Assembly (NCBI RefSeq): GCF_019396345.1
Contig: NZ_JAHKRM010000045.1
Coordinates: 31,625-95,624, forward strand
Source: Nonomuraea guangzhouensis
GTDB lineage: Bacteria > Actinomycetota > Actinomycetes > Streptosporangiales > Streptosporangiaceae
Direction of reading: 5' to 3'
Length of the DNA stretch: 64,000 bases
Of the stretch, positions 43,824 through 50,855 are shown piece after piece. Positions within the stretch are counted from its first letter, which is position 1. Each line of letters begins with the position of its first letter. The notes beneath the pieces are model-generated. The model saw nothing but the letters and a program-made list of their open reading frames with translations. It ran no database searches and was not told the DNA's origin. The translations under genes and the position numbers were made by a program.

Positions 43824-43885
43824 ACCCCCGCTGAACCTCCCCGCCCCTCCGCTGTACTCCACCGCACCTCCGCTGACGGATGCGG
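43817..43885 (+). repeat. Degenerate CCGCTG tandem repeats from stop codon of HGxxPAAW gene
   Basis: CCGCTGAAC occurs at the stop codon (43818) and again 12 bases later, then CCGCTGTAC and CCGCTGACG at roughly 21-bp spacing, within Pro-codon-like C runs. Not translated past the TGA. The rest of the gap to 44094 is GC-rich and I see no gene in it. Confidence 0.55.
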
Positions 43886-44094
43886 GAGGCCACCGCTCAC
43901 CCCCGGGGACGAAACGGGCGGCCACCGCCAAACCACCGCATCCATGGACGGACGCGGAGGGTCGCCGCCGCCCAACCTCCGCGGCAGAGGCGAGAGAGGC
44001 CCGCCGCCGATGCGTGCGTCTCGCGGCGGGCCGCCGTTTCTGTCGGTGCCCGCCGCTAGCATCGCGGCATGCCTAGCCGTACCAATGTGCTGAT

Positions 44095-45279
44095 ATGACG
44101 GATCTGACGGCCGACGAGGCGCGGCGGATCATCCTGCGGGCCCAGGGCCTGCTCGGCGGCGCGGACGCCCGCCGAGGCGGCGTGCACGGCATGCTCCGCA
44201 GGCTCGGCGCGATCCAGCTCGACACGATCTCCGTCCTGGCCCGCTCCCACGAGCTCGTCGCCTACGCGCGCCTGGGCGCGGTGGGCAGGCCCAAGGTTGA
44301 GCGCGCCTATTGGCACAATCCCGCCCAGAGCTTCGAATACTGGTGCCACGCCGCCTGCATCCTGCCGATCGAGCACTGGCCCCTCTACGCCTTCAGGCGG
44401 CGCGCCTACCGCGACCGCCGCTACCGCTGGCACGAGGTGCCCGACCACGTCGACAAGCTGCGGGATCAGGTACGCGACTCGGGCCCCCTCACCACCTCGG
44501 ACGTCGGCGGCGCCAAGAACGGCGGCCCCTGGTGGGACTGGTCCGACTCGAAGATCGGCCTGGAGTGGCTGCTGGACATCGGCGAGATCGTCTGCAGCCG
44601 CCGCGTCGGCTGGCGCAGGGTCTACGACCTGTCCGAGCGCGTGGTCCCCGCCGAACTCCTGGCCGAGGACCTCTCCGACGAGGAGTGCATCGTACGGCTG
44701 GCGGCCATCGCCGGCGCCTCCCTGGGCGTGGCGACCAGGGGCGACCTGATCGACTTCCTGCGGCTCAAGGGGAGGTTCGCCGCGATCCTCGACGAGGTGC
44801 TGCTCAGCGGGGCCACCGGGCTGGCGCCCGTACACGTGACCGGCTGGCCCTCGACCAGGGGGCAGACCAACGCGTGGGCCGATCCGGCGGGCCTCGCGTC
44901 GGCGCCGCGCGGACGGCACCGCACGACGCTGGTGTCGCCGTTCGACTCGCTCATCTGGCATCGCGGCCGGACCGAGCGGGTCTTCGGCTTCAACTACCAG
45001 CTCGAGCTCTATGTGCCCAAGCACAAGCGGGTGCACGGCTACTTCACGATGCCGGTGCTGGCCGGCGGCCGGCTGATCGGCCGCGTGGACCCGGCCCGCG
45101 AGGGCACCACCCTGGTGGCCAGGCAACTCAGCCTGGAGCCTGGCCTCACCGGCGCCAAGTGGGCCGACGCCCTGCGCGACGCCTTGTGGTCGGCCGCCGA
45201 GTGGGTGGGCTGCGACGCCGTACGAGTGGAACGCGCCGACCCCACCCTCATAGCCCACCTGGAAGCGCCCGCCGACTGA
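44095..45279 (+). CDS. YcaQ/AlkX-like winged-helix DNA glycosylase
   Basis: A 394-aa member of the HTH_42 family. The catalytic motif reads GAIQLDTISVLARSH, a Q-hydrophobic-D type as in E. coli YcaQ (AlkX) rather than the Q-x-Q of AlkZ. Other conserved blocks are AYWHNPAQSFEYW, HAACILPIEHWPLY and STRGQTNAW, LVSPFDSLIWHR. In the studied members these enzymes remove alkylated bases or unhook interstrand crosslinks. The gene is single, and its last 40 bp look like the first unit of a downstream repeat region. Confidence 0.88.
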   Translation: MTDLTADEARRIILRAQGLLGGADARRGGVHGMLRRLGAIQLDTISVLARSHELVAYARLGAVGRPKVERAYWHNPAQSFEYWCHAACILPIEHWPLYAFRRRAYRDRRYRWHEVPDHVDKLRDQVRDSGPLTTSDVGGAKNGGPWWDWSDSKIGLEWLLDIGEIVCSRRVGWRRVYDLSERVVPAELLAEDLSDEECIVRLAAIAGASLGVATRGDLIDFLRLKGRFAAILDEVLLSGATGLAPVHVTGWPSTRGQTNAWADPAGLASAPRGRHRTTLVSPFDSLIWHRGRTERVFGFNYQLELYVPKHKRVHGYFTMPVLAGGRLIGRVDPAREGTTLVARQLSLEPGLTGAKWADALRDALWSAAEWVGCDAVRVERADPTLIAHLEAPAD

Positions 45280-45560
45280 TCACGCCCCTCGTGGCCTACT
45301 TGACGGCGAGCACCACTTCTGTCCCCCACCAGGGGACGGGCATCGCCTGACCACCGCACTCGTCGCCTACCCAGCGGCGAGTGCGACCAGAACGCCACCC
45401 TGCGCTCCCGTTCGAGGCAGCCATGGGATGATCGCCACCCTCGTCGCCGGTCTGGCGGGGAGTGCCATCAGAACGCCGCTCCTGGCATCCGCAGGGCACG
45501 AGGACCGCTGACCGCTACCCCTGCACCCGTTCGGGACAGACACCCGGTGATCGCCACCCC
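45238..45560 (+). repeat. Degenerate ~40-bp tandem repeats from the glycosylase 3' end
   Basis: Units resembling TGATCGCCACCCTCGTCGCC start at 45238 (inside the gene), 45277 (at the stop codon), 45348, 45429, 45509 and 45548. Spacings are 39, 71, 81, 80 and 39 bp, consistent with a basic unit near 40 bp. Half-units also match, for example CGCCACCCTGCGCTCCCGTT and CGCTACCCCTGCACCCGTTC. Confidence 0.7.
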
Positions 45561-45902
45561 TCCACTACCCGCCCGGGGCGCACCAGGTTACGCCAGGCGC
45601 GGGCGGCGGCCTGCGCGCGCCGACCAGGGCGGCTCAGCTGCGCCCGGCGGCCCGCCCAGGGGGCTGGAAGCGGGCGTTGCGCGAGAGGCGCCCTCATCGC
45701 CGGTCCGGCGGCAGACGCCAGCGGCTGGCGCGTCGCACCCGTCTGGGCGGACGCCAGCGGATCGCTGCTCTCATCGCTCAACTGGCGGCAAAGCGGACTG
45801 TCGCCCAACCCCCGCCCGAGGCGCGCATCGGATGATCGCCCTCCGACACACCCGGCCTGAGGGCCGGGGTGGTCACGTCCGTCGCCGCCTCGGCGGCGGA
45901 CG
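45561..45902. other. Non-coding gap with decayed repeat similarity
   Basis: The remaining gap up to the response-regulator stop has no credible gene. It contains further traces of the same repeat (CCCTCATCGCCGGTCCGGCG near 45690, TGATCGCC at 45833) and the dyad-rich CGTCCGCCGCC region near the regulator's 3' end. Confidence 0.5.
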
Positions 45903-46601
45903 TCAGGTGATTTCCAGCATGCGTTCGCGCACCGCGTAGACCACGGCCTCCATGCGTGAGTGGAGTTGCAGCTTGTCGAGGATGTTGCGGACGTGGTTCT
46001 TCACCGTGTTCTCGGAGATGAAGAGCTGCTTGGCGATCTCGCGGTTGTTCATCCCCTTGGCCACCAGGCGCAGCACCTCCATCTCGCGCTCGGTCAGCCG
46101 GGGCACGGGAAGCTGCGGTGGGCGTTCGCTCTCTTTCTTGCTCATGTTCGCGAACTCGTTGATGAGTTTGGCGGCCATGGCCGGATTGATGAGCGACTGG
46201 CCTTCGTGCACTCCGCGCACGGCGGCGGGGACGTCGTTGATCTGCACGTCCTTGAGCAGATAGCCGGTCGCGCCCGCCTTGATGGCCTCGAAGAGGTCTT
46301 CTTCCTCGTCGCTGACCGTCAGCATGATGATGCGGGTGCTCGGCACGGAGGCCTTGATACCCTTCGCCGCCTCGATGCCGTCCTGTCGCGGCATGCGCAC
46401 GTCCATGAGCACCACGTCGGGCATGAGGCGGTCGGCCATTTCGACCGCCTCGTGCCCGTCGCTGGCTTCACCGACCACCTCGATGTCCGGCTCGGCGGCC
46501 AGCGCCAGAGCCAGGCTCCGCCTGATCAACTCGTGATCGTCCACGATCAGGACGCGGATCGGCTCGCCTCCTGACGCGCGGGCCTCGCCAGACTCCGTCA
46601 C
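45903..46601 (-). CDS. NarL/FixJ-family response regulator
   Basis: A 232-aa regulator with a receiver domain (VLIVDDHELIRRSL, phospho-Asp in VLMDVRMPRQDG, Lys in YLLKDVQI) and a LuxR-type helix-turn-helix (RLTEREMEVLRLVAKGMNNR, KQLFISENTVKNHVRNIL). No histidine kinase gene is nearby, so it is an orphan or pairs with a distant kinase. The GTG start overlaps the TGA of a 25-codon leader ORF, and AGGAGG in that ORF serves it. It is next to hpf, suggesting a role in stasis or stress. Confidence 0.94.
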   Translation of the reverse strand: MTESGEARASGGEPIRVLIVDDHELIRRSLALALAAEPDIEVVGEASDGHEAVEMADRLMPDVVLMDVRMPRQDGIEAAKGIKASVPSTRIIMLTVSDEEEDLFEAIKAGATGYLLKDVQINDVPAAVRGVHEGQSLINPAMAAKLINEFANMSKKESERPPQLPVPRLTEREMEVLRLVAKGMNNREIAKQLFISENTVKNHVRNILDKLQLHSRMEAVVYAVRERMLEIT

Positions 46602-46675
46602 CAGGCCTCCTCGATCAGCCTCGCGACTGCCTTCTCCGCGGTTCGCTCGCTCATCACCTGACTGAGCTCGCTCAC
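46598..46675 (-). CDS. 25-codon leader ORF coupled to the response regulator
   Basis: A GTG-initiated ORF starts VSELSQVMSERTAEKAVARL and ends IEEAW with a TGA that overlaps the regulator's GTG (GTGA). GGAGGAG lies about two to four bases before its start. The peptide would be a charged amphipathic helix. Spacing, ribosome site and coupling suggest that it is translated and may set regulator expression, but no homologue is known to me. Confidence 0.55.
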   Translation of the reverse strand: MSELSQVMSERTAEKAVARLIEEAW

Positions 46676-46771
46676 GTCTCCTCCTCGTCGGGGGGCCAGA
46701 GCCGTTGGACCGCCAATGATGGCACGTCTAACGCGGTCCTAGGGTGGTCGAGAAGATCTTTTAGCGCACTG

Positions 46772-47425
46772 TCACGGCTCTACGAGCCGCAGCACGCCGT
46801 AGTTATAGCCGCGCCGGTTGTAAACGACACACGGCTGGCCGCTCTCCTTGTCACGGAACAGGTAGAAGTCGTGGCCGACCAGCTCCATCTCAAGGAGAGC
46901 CTGGTCGATGGTCATTGGTTCCGCTTTGTGGTGTTTCTCCCGTACGATGAGCGGCCCGTCGCCCTCCATCTCGATCGGGACGATGTCGTCGTACTGCTTG
47001 TCATCGGGTAGCTGATCTTCTTCGAACTCCGGAACGACCTCGACCTCGCGGGGTGCCAGGTCGGCGACTTCGGGGAGCGTCGCGGTGAGCTCCGCGACGG
47101 AGGGCGGGCAGTGGTTGCCGTGATGCACTTTGCGCCGGTCGGAGAGCCGCCTGAGGCGTCCTTCCAGTTTGTCCAGCGCCATGTCTAGGGCGGCGAATCG
47201 ATCGTCGGCGGAAGCCTCCGCACGGATGGCGGGTCCTCGAGAGTGAATGGTCAGCTCGACGCGCTCTCGCTGGTTGGCGATGCGCGGATTGCGCTCCTTC
47301 GACACCTCCACATCGACTCGAATGAGCTTGTTGTCCAGACGCTCGATCCTGGCCAGCTTGGTCGTCACCTGGTCTCGGAACCGATCACTCACTCCTGTGT
47401 GCCGGCCCTTGACGATGATGTCCAT
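46772..47425 (-). CDS. hpf: Ribosome hibernation promoting factor, long form
   Basis: The 217-aa protein has an N-terminal S30AE domain (MDIIVKGRHTGVSDRFRDQV, VEVSKERNPRIANQRERVEL) and the C-terminal dimerisation domain of long HPF (MTIDQALLEMELVGHDFYLF, YNRRGYNYGVLRL). It pairs ribosomes into inactive 100S dimers in stationary phase. ATG 47425. It lies downstream of comF in the usual actinobacterial order, but separated by a 629-bp gap. Confidence 0.96.
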   Translation of the reverse strand: MDIIVKGRHTGVSDRFRDQVTTKLARIERLDNKLIRVDVEVSKERNPRIANQRERVELTIHSRGPAIRAEASADDRFAALDMALDKLEGRLRRLSDRRKVHHGNHCPPSVAELTATLPEVADLAPREVEVVPEFEEDQLPDDKQYDDIVPIEMEGDGPLIVREKHHKAEPMTIDQALLEMELVGHDFYLFRDKESGQPCVVYNRRGYNYGVLRLVEP

Positions 47426-48054
47426 GCAACAGCCCCCCTTCGTCTAACGACTGAGAAAGAGCGCCCGACGACGTTCTTGCCGGGCGGGGTCTTCCGTCTG
47501 CCTCTCTGCTGTCACCGTTACCCTCTTCCGACGTTCCGTCACCGGGATCTCGGGTGGCACCCGCCCGGCCGACCTGGTCTTCGACCCCACATCCGCCTGC
47601 TGAGGATTTCGCGGCTCTGATGCCACTACTGCCCTTCTCTTCTGGCGGGGGACATCTGGACCCCCGGGAAGGCAGGACTTACCCCTAAGCCGCACCGTGA
47701 TCGGTCGACAAAGAGTCGCCTTACGTGGACCGTTTTGCCTGCGGCTGGCATCGGCTAGCAGAGCCGGGGACCCCGACTCTGCGCAACCACGGACCCGAAC
47801 GGGTGCCATGTCAGAACGCTATCCGCATCGCGACCGAATGTCAGCCTAGGGATCGGGCAAACGATCACTTTCTGTGATTTTTCACCAGTGTGACGGGCGT
47901 GATGCGTGCCCTTTTCTGCGTACGGCCGCCCATATATCCGGGCCACCGTGGAGTGTTGAGCTGCCCCGCCGCCGCTCGGTGGGCAGTGACATGTGGCCTC
48001 CAGGTCAGGGCCGACGAATAGATCTTTCTTTACCCAGGGTGACCGTAATGGATT
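47426..48054. other. Long non-coding gap between comF and hpf
   Basis: No gene is supported here: the open frames in it show no recognisable protein pattern, and their composition differs from the neighbours. The region is less GC-rich than the average, especially near 47860-48050 (GATCACTTTCTGTGATTTTTC), and probably carries the hpf promoter and a long leader. No clear -35/-10 pair could be fixed by eye. Confidence 0.5.
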
Positions 48055-48729
48055 TCAAGATCTTCGGCGTGTCGCGGCGACGGTGACTGCTAGGAGGACT
48101 TCGACGCCGTTCGCCCGGAGTGTCCTGGCCGCCTCGGCCAGGGTGGAGCCCGTCGTCACAATGTCGTCCACGAGCAGCGCAGAGGCCGCTGGGCGGGCCT
48201 TCCCGGCTGGGGTGACCTGATGGGAGGCGGCGAGGTTGGCGGCCCGCTGCGTGGCGTTCAGGCCCGCCTGGTCGCCTATCTGGCGCGCCTGCCCGAGCGC
48301 CGGCCACAGCTCCGCCCGGCGACCGAACGCCGCCATCTCCCGTACGGCCAGCGCGGCCAGCCTGCCGACCGGGTCGTGTCCTCTCGACCGGCGGGCGCGG
48401 GCGGCGCTGGGGATGGGGACGACGGCCACCGGCGCGGCGGGCCGGGACGCCAGGGCGTGGCAGGCGGTGAAGGCCAGGGCCGTCGCCAGTGGACGGGCCA
48501 GCGTGGTCTGGCCGCGCTCCTTGTAGGCGACGATCGCCGCACGCACGGCCCCCGCGTAGTCGGCGGCCGACCAGCACTCGGGGAGCCCGGCCGGGACCGG
48601 TCTCGGCATCCGGCGGGCCGGGACGGGGGCCAGGCAGCTCCCGCACAGGCGCGGGCCGCCGGCGGCACAGCCCAGGCAGTGCTGCGGCAGGATCAGATCG
48701 GCGAGCGCGGCGAACACGGCGACCAGCAT
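48055..48729 (-). CDS. comF: ComF-family phosphoribosyltransferase-like protein
   Basis: A 224-aa protein with an N-terminal cysteine cluster (LPQHCLGC ... LCGSC), probably zinc-binding, and a phosphoribosyltransferase fold with the PRPP motif ALLVDDIVTTGSTL near residue 185. In competent bacteria ComF helps DNA uptake; in actinobacteria its role is not settled. ATG 48729. It follows lpqB in the conserved mtrA-mtrB-lpqB-comF order, with a repeat array in the gap. Confidence 0.92.
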   Translation of the reverse strand: MLVAVFAALADLILPQHCLGCAAGGPRLCGSCLAPVPARRMPRPVPAGLPECWSAADYAGAVRAAIVAYKERGQTTLARPLATALAFTACHALASRPAAPVAVVPIPSAARARRSRGHDPVGRLAALAVREMAAFGRRAELWPALGQARQIGDQAGLNATQRAANLAASHQVTPAGKARPAASALLVDDIVTTGSTLAEAARTLRANGVEVLLAVTVAATRRRS

Positions 48730-48792
48730 GCCCGGCGCCCCCGACAGTTTCGGCGCCGCGAGATCGCAGGTGAGGCGGGCCGCACGTGAGCC

Positions 48793-48921
48793 GGACCGCG
48801 CGGGCCAGGACCGCGAAACAGGACCGCGCGAGCCAGGACCGCGCGAGCCAGGACCGCGCGAGCCGGGACCGCGCGAGCCGGGACCGCGAAACAGGACCGC
48901 GAAACAGGACCGCGCCGAGCA
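48793..48921 (-). repeat. 13/15-bp minisatellite between lpqB and comF
   Basis: Nine units each begin GGACCGCG. Type A units are 15 bp (GGACCGCGCGAGCCA or ...CCG) and type B units 13 bp (GGACCGCGAAACA). Their order from 48793 is A-like, B, A, A, A, A, B, B, A-like. Unit lengths are not multiples of three together and the array lies in the 256-bp gap after the lpqB stop, so it is non-coding. Confidence 0.9.
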
Positions 48922-48985
48922 ACGCCGCGCGACACACGGCCGCGCCACACAGGGCCGTCGACGATTCCCGCAGACAGGCGGCGGA

Positions 48986-50782
48986 TCAGCCCAGGGGGAA
49001 GATCGGGGTGTCGGCGTCGGTGGCGATCTTGGCGGTCCAGTTCTGCTTGTCCAGGTTGGATTCCAGGATCTCGTTCTTGTGCAAGGTCCCCGCCAGGATC
49101 CGCTCACCCTGCGCGGCCAGCGTGTGCAGCCGCTTGTCCGACGGCAGCTTGGTGACCGTGCCGTCGCCCACGTTGATCTCCTTGACCACCGACCCGGCGT
49201 TGCTAGACGAGAGCACCACCAGGTGCTCGCCGTCACGCCAGGCCAGGTCCATGATGTTCTCGTCGTTCACCGTGCTCAATGTCTGGAAATTTCCGAGCAT
49301 GGTGGAGGCGCCCTCTCCCGTGATGGCGCCGACGCGGATCTCGTGCTTGCCGATCGTGACCGCCACCCGCACGCCGTCCCTGGCGATCCGCAGACGCGTG
49401 ACGTCGAACCCGTCGAGGCTCGGCGCGGCGATGCGCTCCGGCCCGCGCCCCGCGCTCGGGTTGCACCGGAGCACGGCCTTGTTGCGGCGGTCGTACGTCC
49501 ACAGGGTGCCGTCCCTGTGCCAGGAGGGCGCCGTGAGGTCGGCGCTCGCCCCCTGGATCCACTGCTGCCAGTGGCCGTCCGCGGCGGCCCTGGTGACCCA
49601 GATGCCACCCGCCTTCGACTTGGCCGCGATGAGGTCGGCGCCCTGACCGGTGGCGTAGCCGCCGGTGATCACGGCGAAGTCGGAGTACGGGCCGTTCGGC
49701 TGACCGGCTGGTCCGGCCACGACCCTGCCGGGCCCGTCGTGGCCCACCGAATAGACGGCGCCTTTGCTGTTGGTGTAGTAGACGACGTTGGAGGCGGAAC
49801 CAAGCCAGTCGTCGGGCAGTTTGGGCTCGATCGTCAGCGTGTCCGAGGAGTAGAACGGCTCGCCGTCGAGCTGCACCTCGATCGACCGGCCGTTGGCCAC
49901 GTTGTTGCTGGTGAGGCTCCATCTGAGCTGGGCCTGGAGCCCCCTGCTGAAGATGCCGTCCGCGTCGATGGGACCGCTGAGGTTGATCAGCACGCGGTCG
50001 TCGAGCGCGCGTACGGACTCCACCCGCGTGCCGTGCGGGAAGACGTTCTCCACGGCGCCCTGCAGCGCTTTGCTCGGGCCCTTGAGCAGGCGTTCGATGA
50101 TGGTCTTGGCGAAGCTCTCGGTGGGCTTGAGCCGCAGGCGTACCCGGTCGACGACCAGCATGTCCGCGTTGGCGCCGCCGCTGCCGGGCACGCCGTTCAG
50201 GTAGTACAGGTTCGTCGGCCGGTACGCGCGAGCGACGTCCGCCTCCGTGAGCACGAGGCCCCCGACCAGCGAATTGACCCGATATTCGCCTGTCTTGTCC
50301 TTGACCAGGGTGAACTTCCTGTCCACGCCCGCGGACACGGGCACGTAGGTGTCGTCGTCCTCGATCCGGGCCACCTGGGTGCCCGAGATGACGACGGTGA
50401 CCTCCTTGTCGCCGATCTTCCCTGATTCATCGTATTTCGCCCCGTTGTCGAGCACTGTCACCGGACCGCCGGGCTTCCAGGCCTGCCGTGCCTCGTCCGT
50501 CAGGTATTTCGGCAGGATCTCCGGGTCGTCGGCGTAAGCGGCCATGGCGGCCTGCAAGCCCTCCACCACCTGCTGCGGTGACCAGCCGGGCTGCGGCTCG
50601 ATGGCGACCATGCGCTGGAACGGCTTGCTCATCGGGTCGTTGTCACCGGCCTCGCCGACCGCGAACGGTCCGCCCACGGGGATCACCGCGCAGGCCGAGC
50701 TCCAGGCGAGCGTCGCAATGACGACGCCGACGGCGCCGAGCCGCCTGAGCCGTGCGCGGAGCGGCCTACTGGTCCTCGCCAT
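48986..50782 (-). CDS. lpqB: Lipoprotein LpqB
   Basis: About 598 residues: lipobox LAWSSAC at the N terminus, a GerMN domain (around LRLKPTESFAKTIIERLLKG, ALDDRVLINLSGPIDADG) and a C-terminal beta-propeller-like region. LpqB partners the MtrAB two-component system and tunes MtrB signalling at the membrane. ATG 50782 is nearest to the lipoprotein signal. Three more in-frame ATGs at 50803, 50824 and 50845 arise from a 21-bp tandem repeat and would add a basic MART-repeat N terminus; which is used is unclear. Confidence 0.95.
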   Translation of the reverse strand: MARTSRPLRARLRRLGAVGVVIATLAWSSACAVIPVGGPFAVGEAGDNDPMSKPFQRMVAIEPQPGWSPQQVVEGLQAAMAAYADDPEILPKYLTDEARQAWKPGGPVTVLDNGAKYDESGKIGDKEVTVVISGTQVARIEDDDTYVPVSAGVDRKFTLVKDKTGEYRVNSLVGGLVLTEADVARAYRPTNLYYLNGVPGSGGANADMLVVDRVRLRLKPTESFAKTIIERLLKGPSKALQGAVENVFPHGTRVESVRALDDRVLINLSGPIDADGIFSRGLQAQLRWSLTSNNVANGRSIEVQLDGEPFYSSDTLTIEPKLPDDWLGSASNVVYYTNSKGAVYSVGHDGPGRVVAGPAGQPNGPYSDFAVITGGYATGQGADLIAAKSKAGGIWVTRAAADGHWQQWIQGASADLTAPSWHRDGTLWTYDRRNKAVLRCNPSAGRGPERIAAPSLDGFDVTRLRIARDGVRVAVTIGKHEIRVGAITGEGASTMLGNFQTLSTVNDENIMDLAWRDGEHLVVLSSSNAGSVVKEINVGDGTVTKLPSDKRLHTLAAQGERILAGTLHKNEILESNLDKQNWTAKIATDADTPIFPLG

Positions 50783-50855
50783 AACCGGTCTAGTCCTCGC
50801 CATAACCAGCCTGGTCCTCGCCATAGCCGGTCTAGTCCTCGTCATAACCGGCCCC
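50772..50855 (-). repeat. Four 21-bp tandem repeats spanning mtrB stop and lpqB start
   Basis: Units of GTCCTCGCCATAACCGGTCTA start at 50772, 50793, 50814 and 50835. On the coding strand each unit reads GYGED in the mtrB frame followed by Gln (CAG) or stop (TAG), and supplies an ATG plus GAGGAC in the lpqB frame. The mtrB TAG (50832-50834) lies in the array. Confidence 0.92.

Noticed and set aside
47444..47809. Minus-strand open frame in the hpf-comF gap
   Set aside because: No recognisable domain, no ribosome site, and Arg-rich composition unlike neighbouring proteins.
48793..48921. CRISPR array
   Set aside because: Units are 13 and 15 bp with no spacers between them, and no cas genes are near.
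48728..50425. Plus-strand 565-codon open frame antisense to lpqB
   Set aside because: No domain is recognisable and it runs through the non-coding 13/15-bp repeat array; lpqB on the other strand has full lipoprotein and GerMN features.
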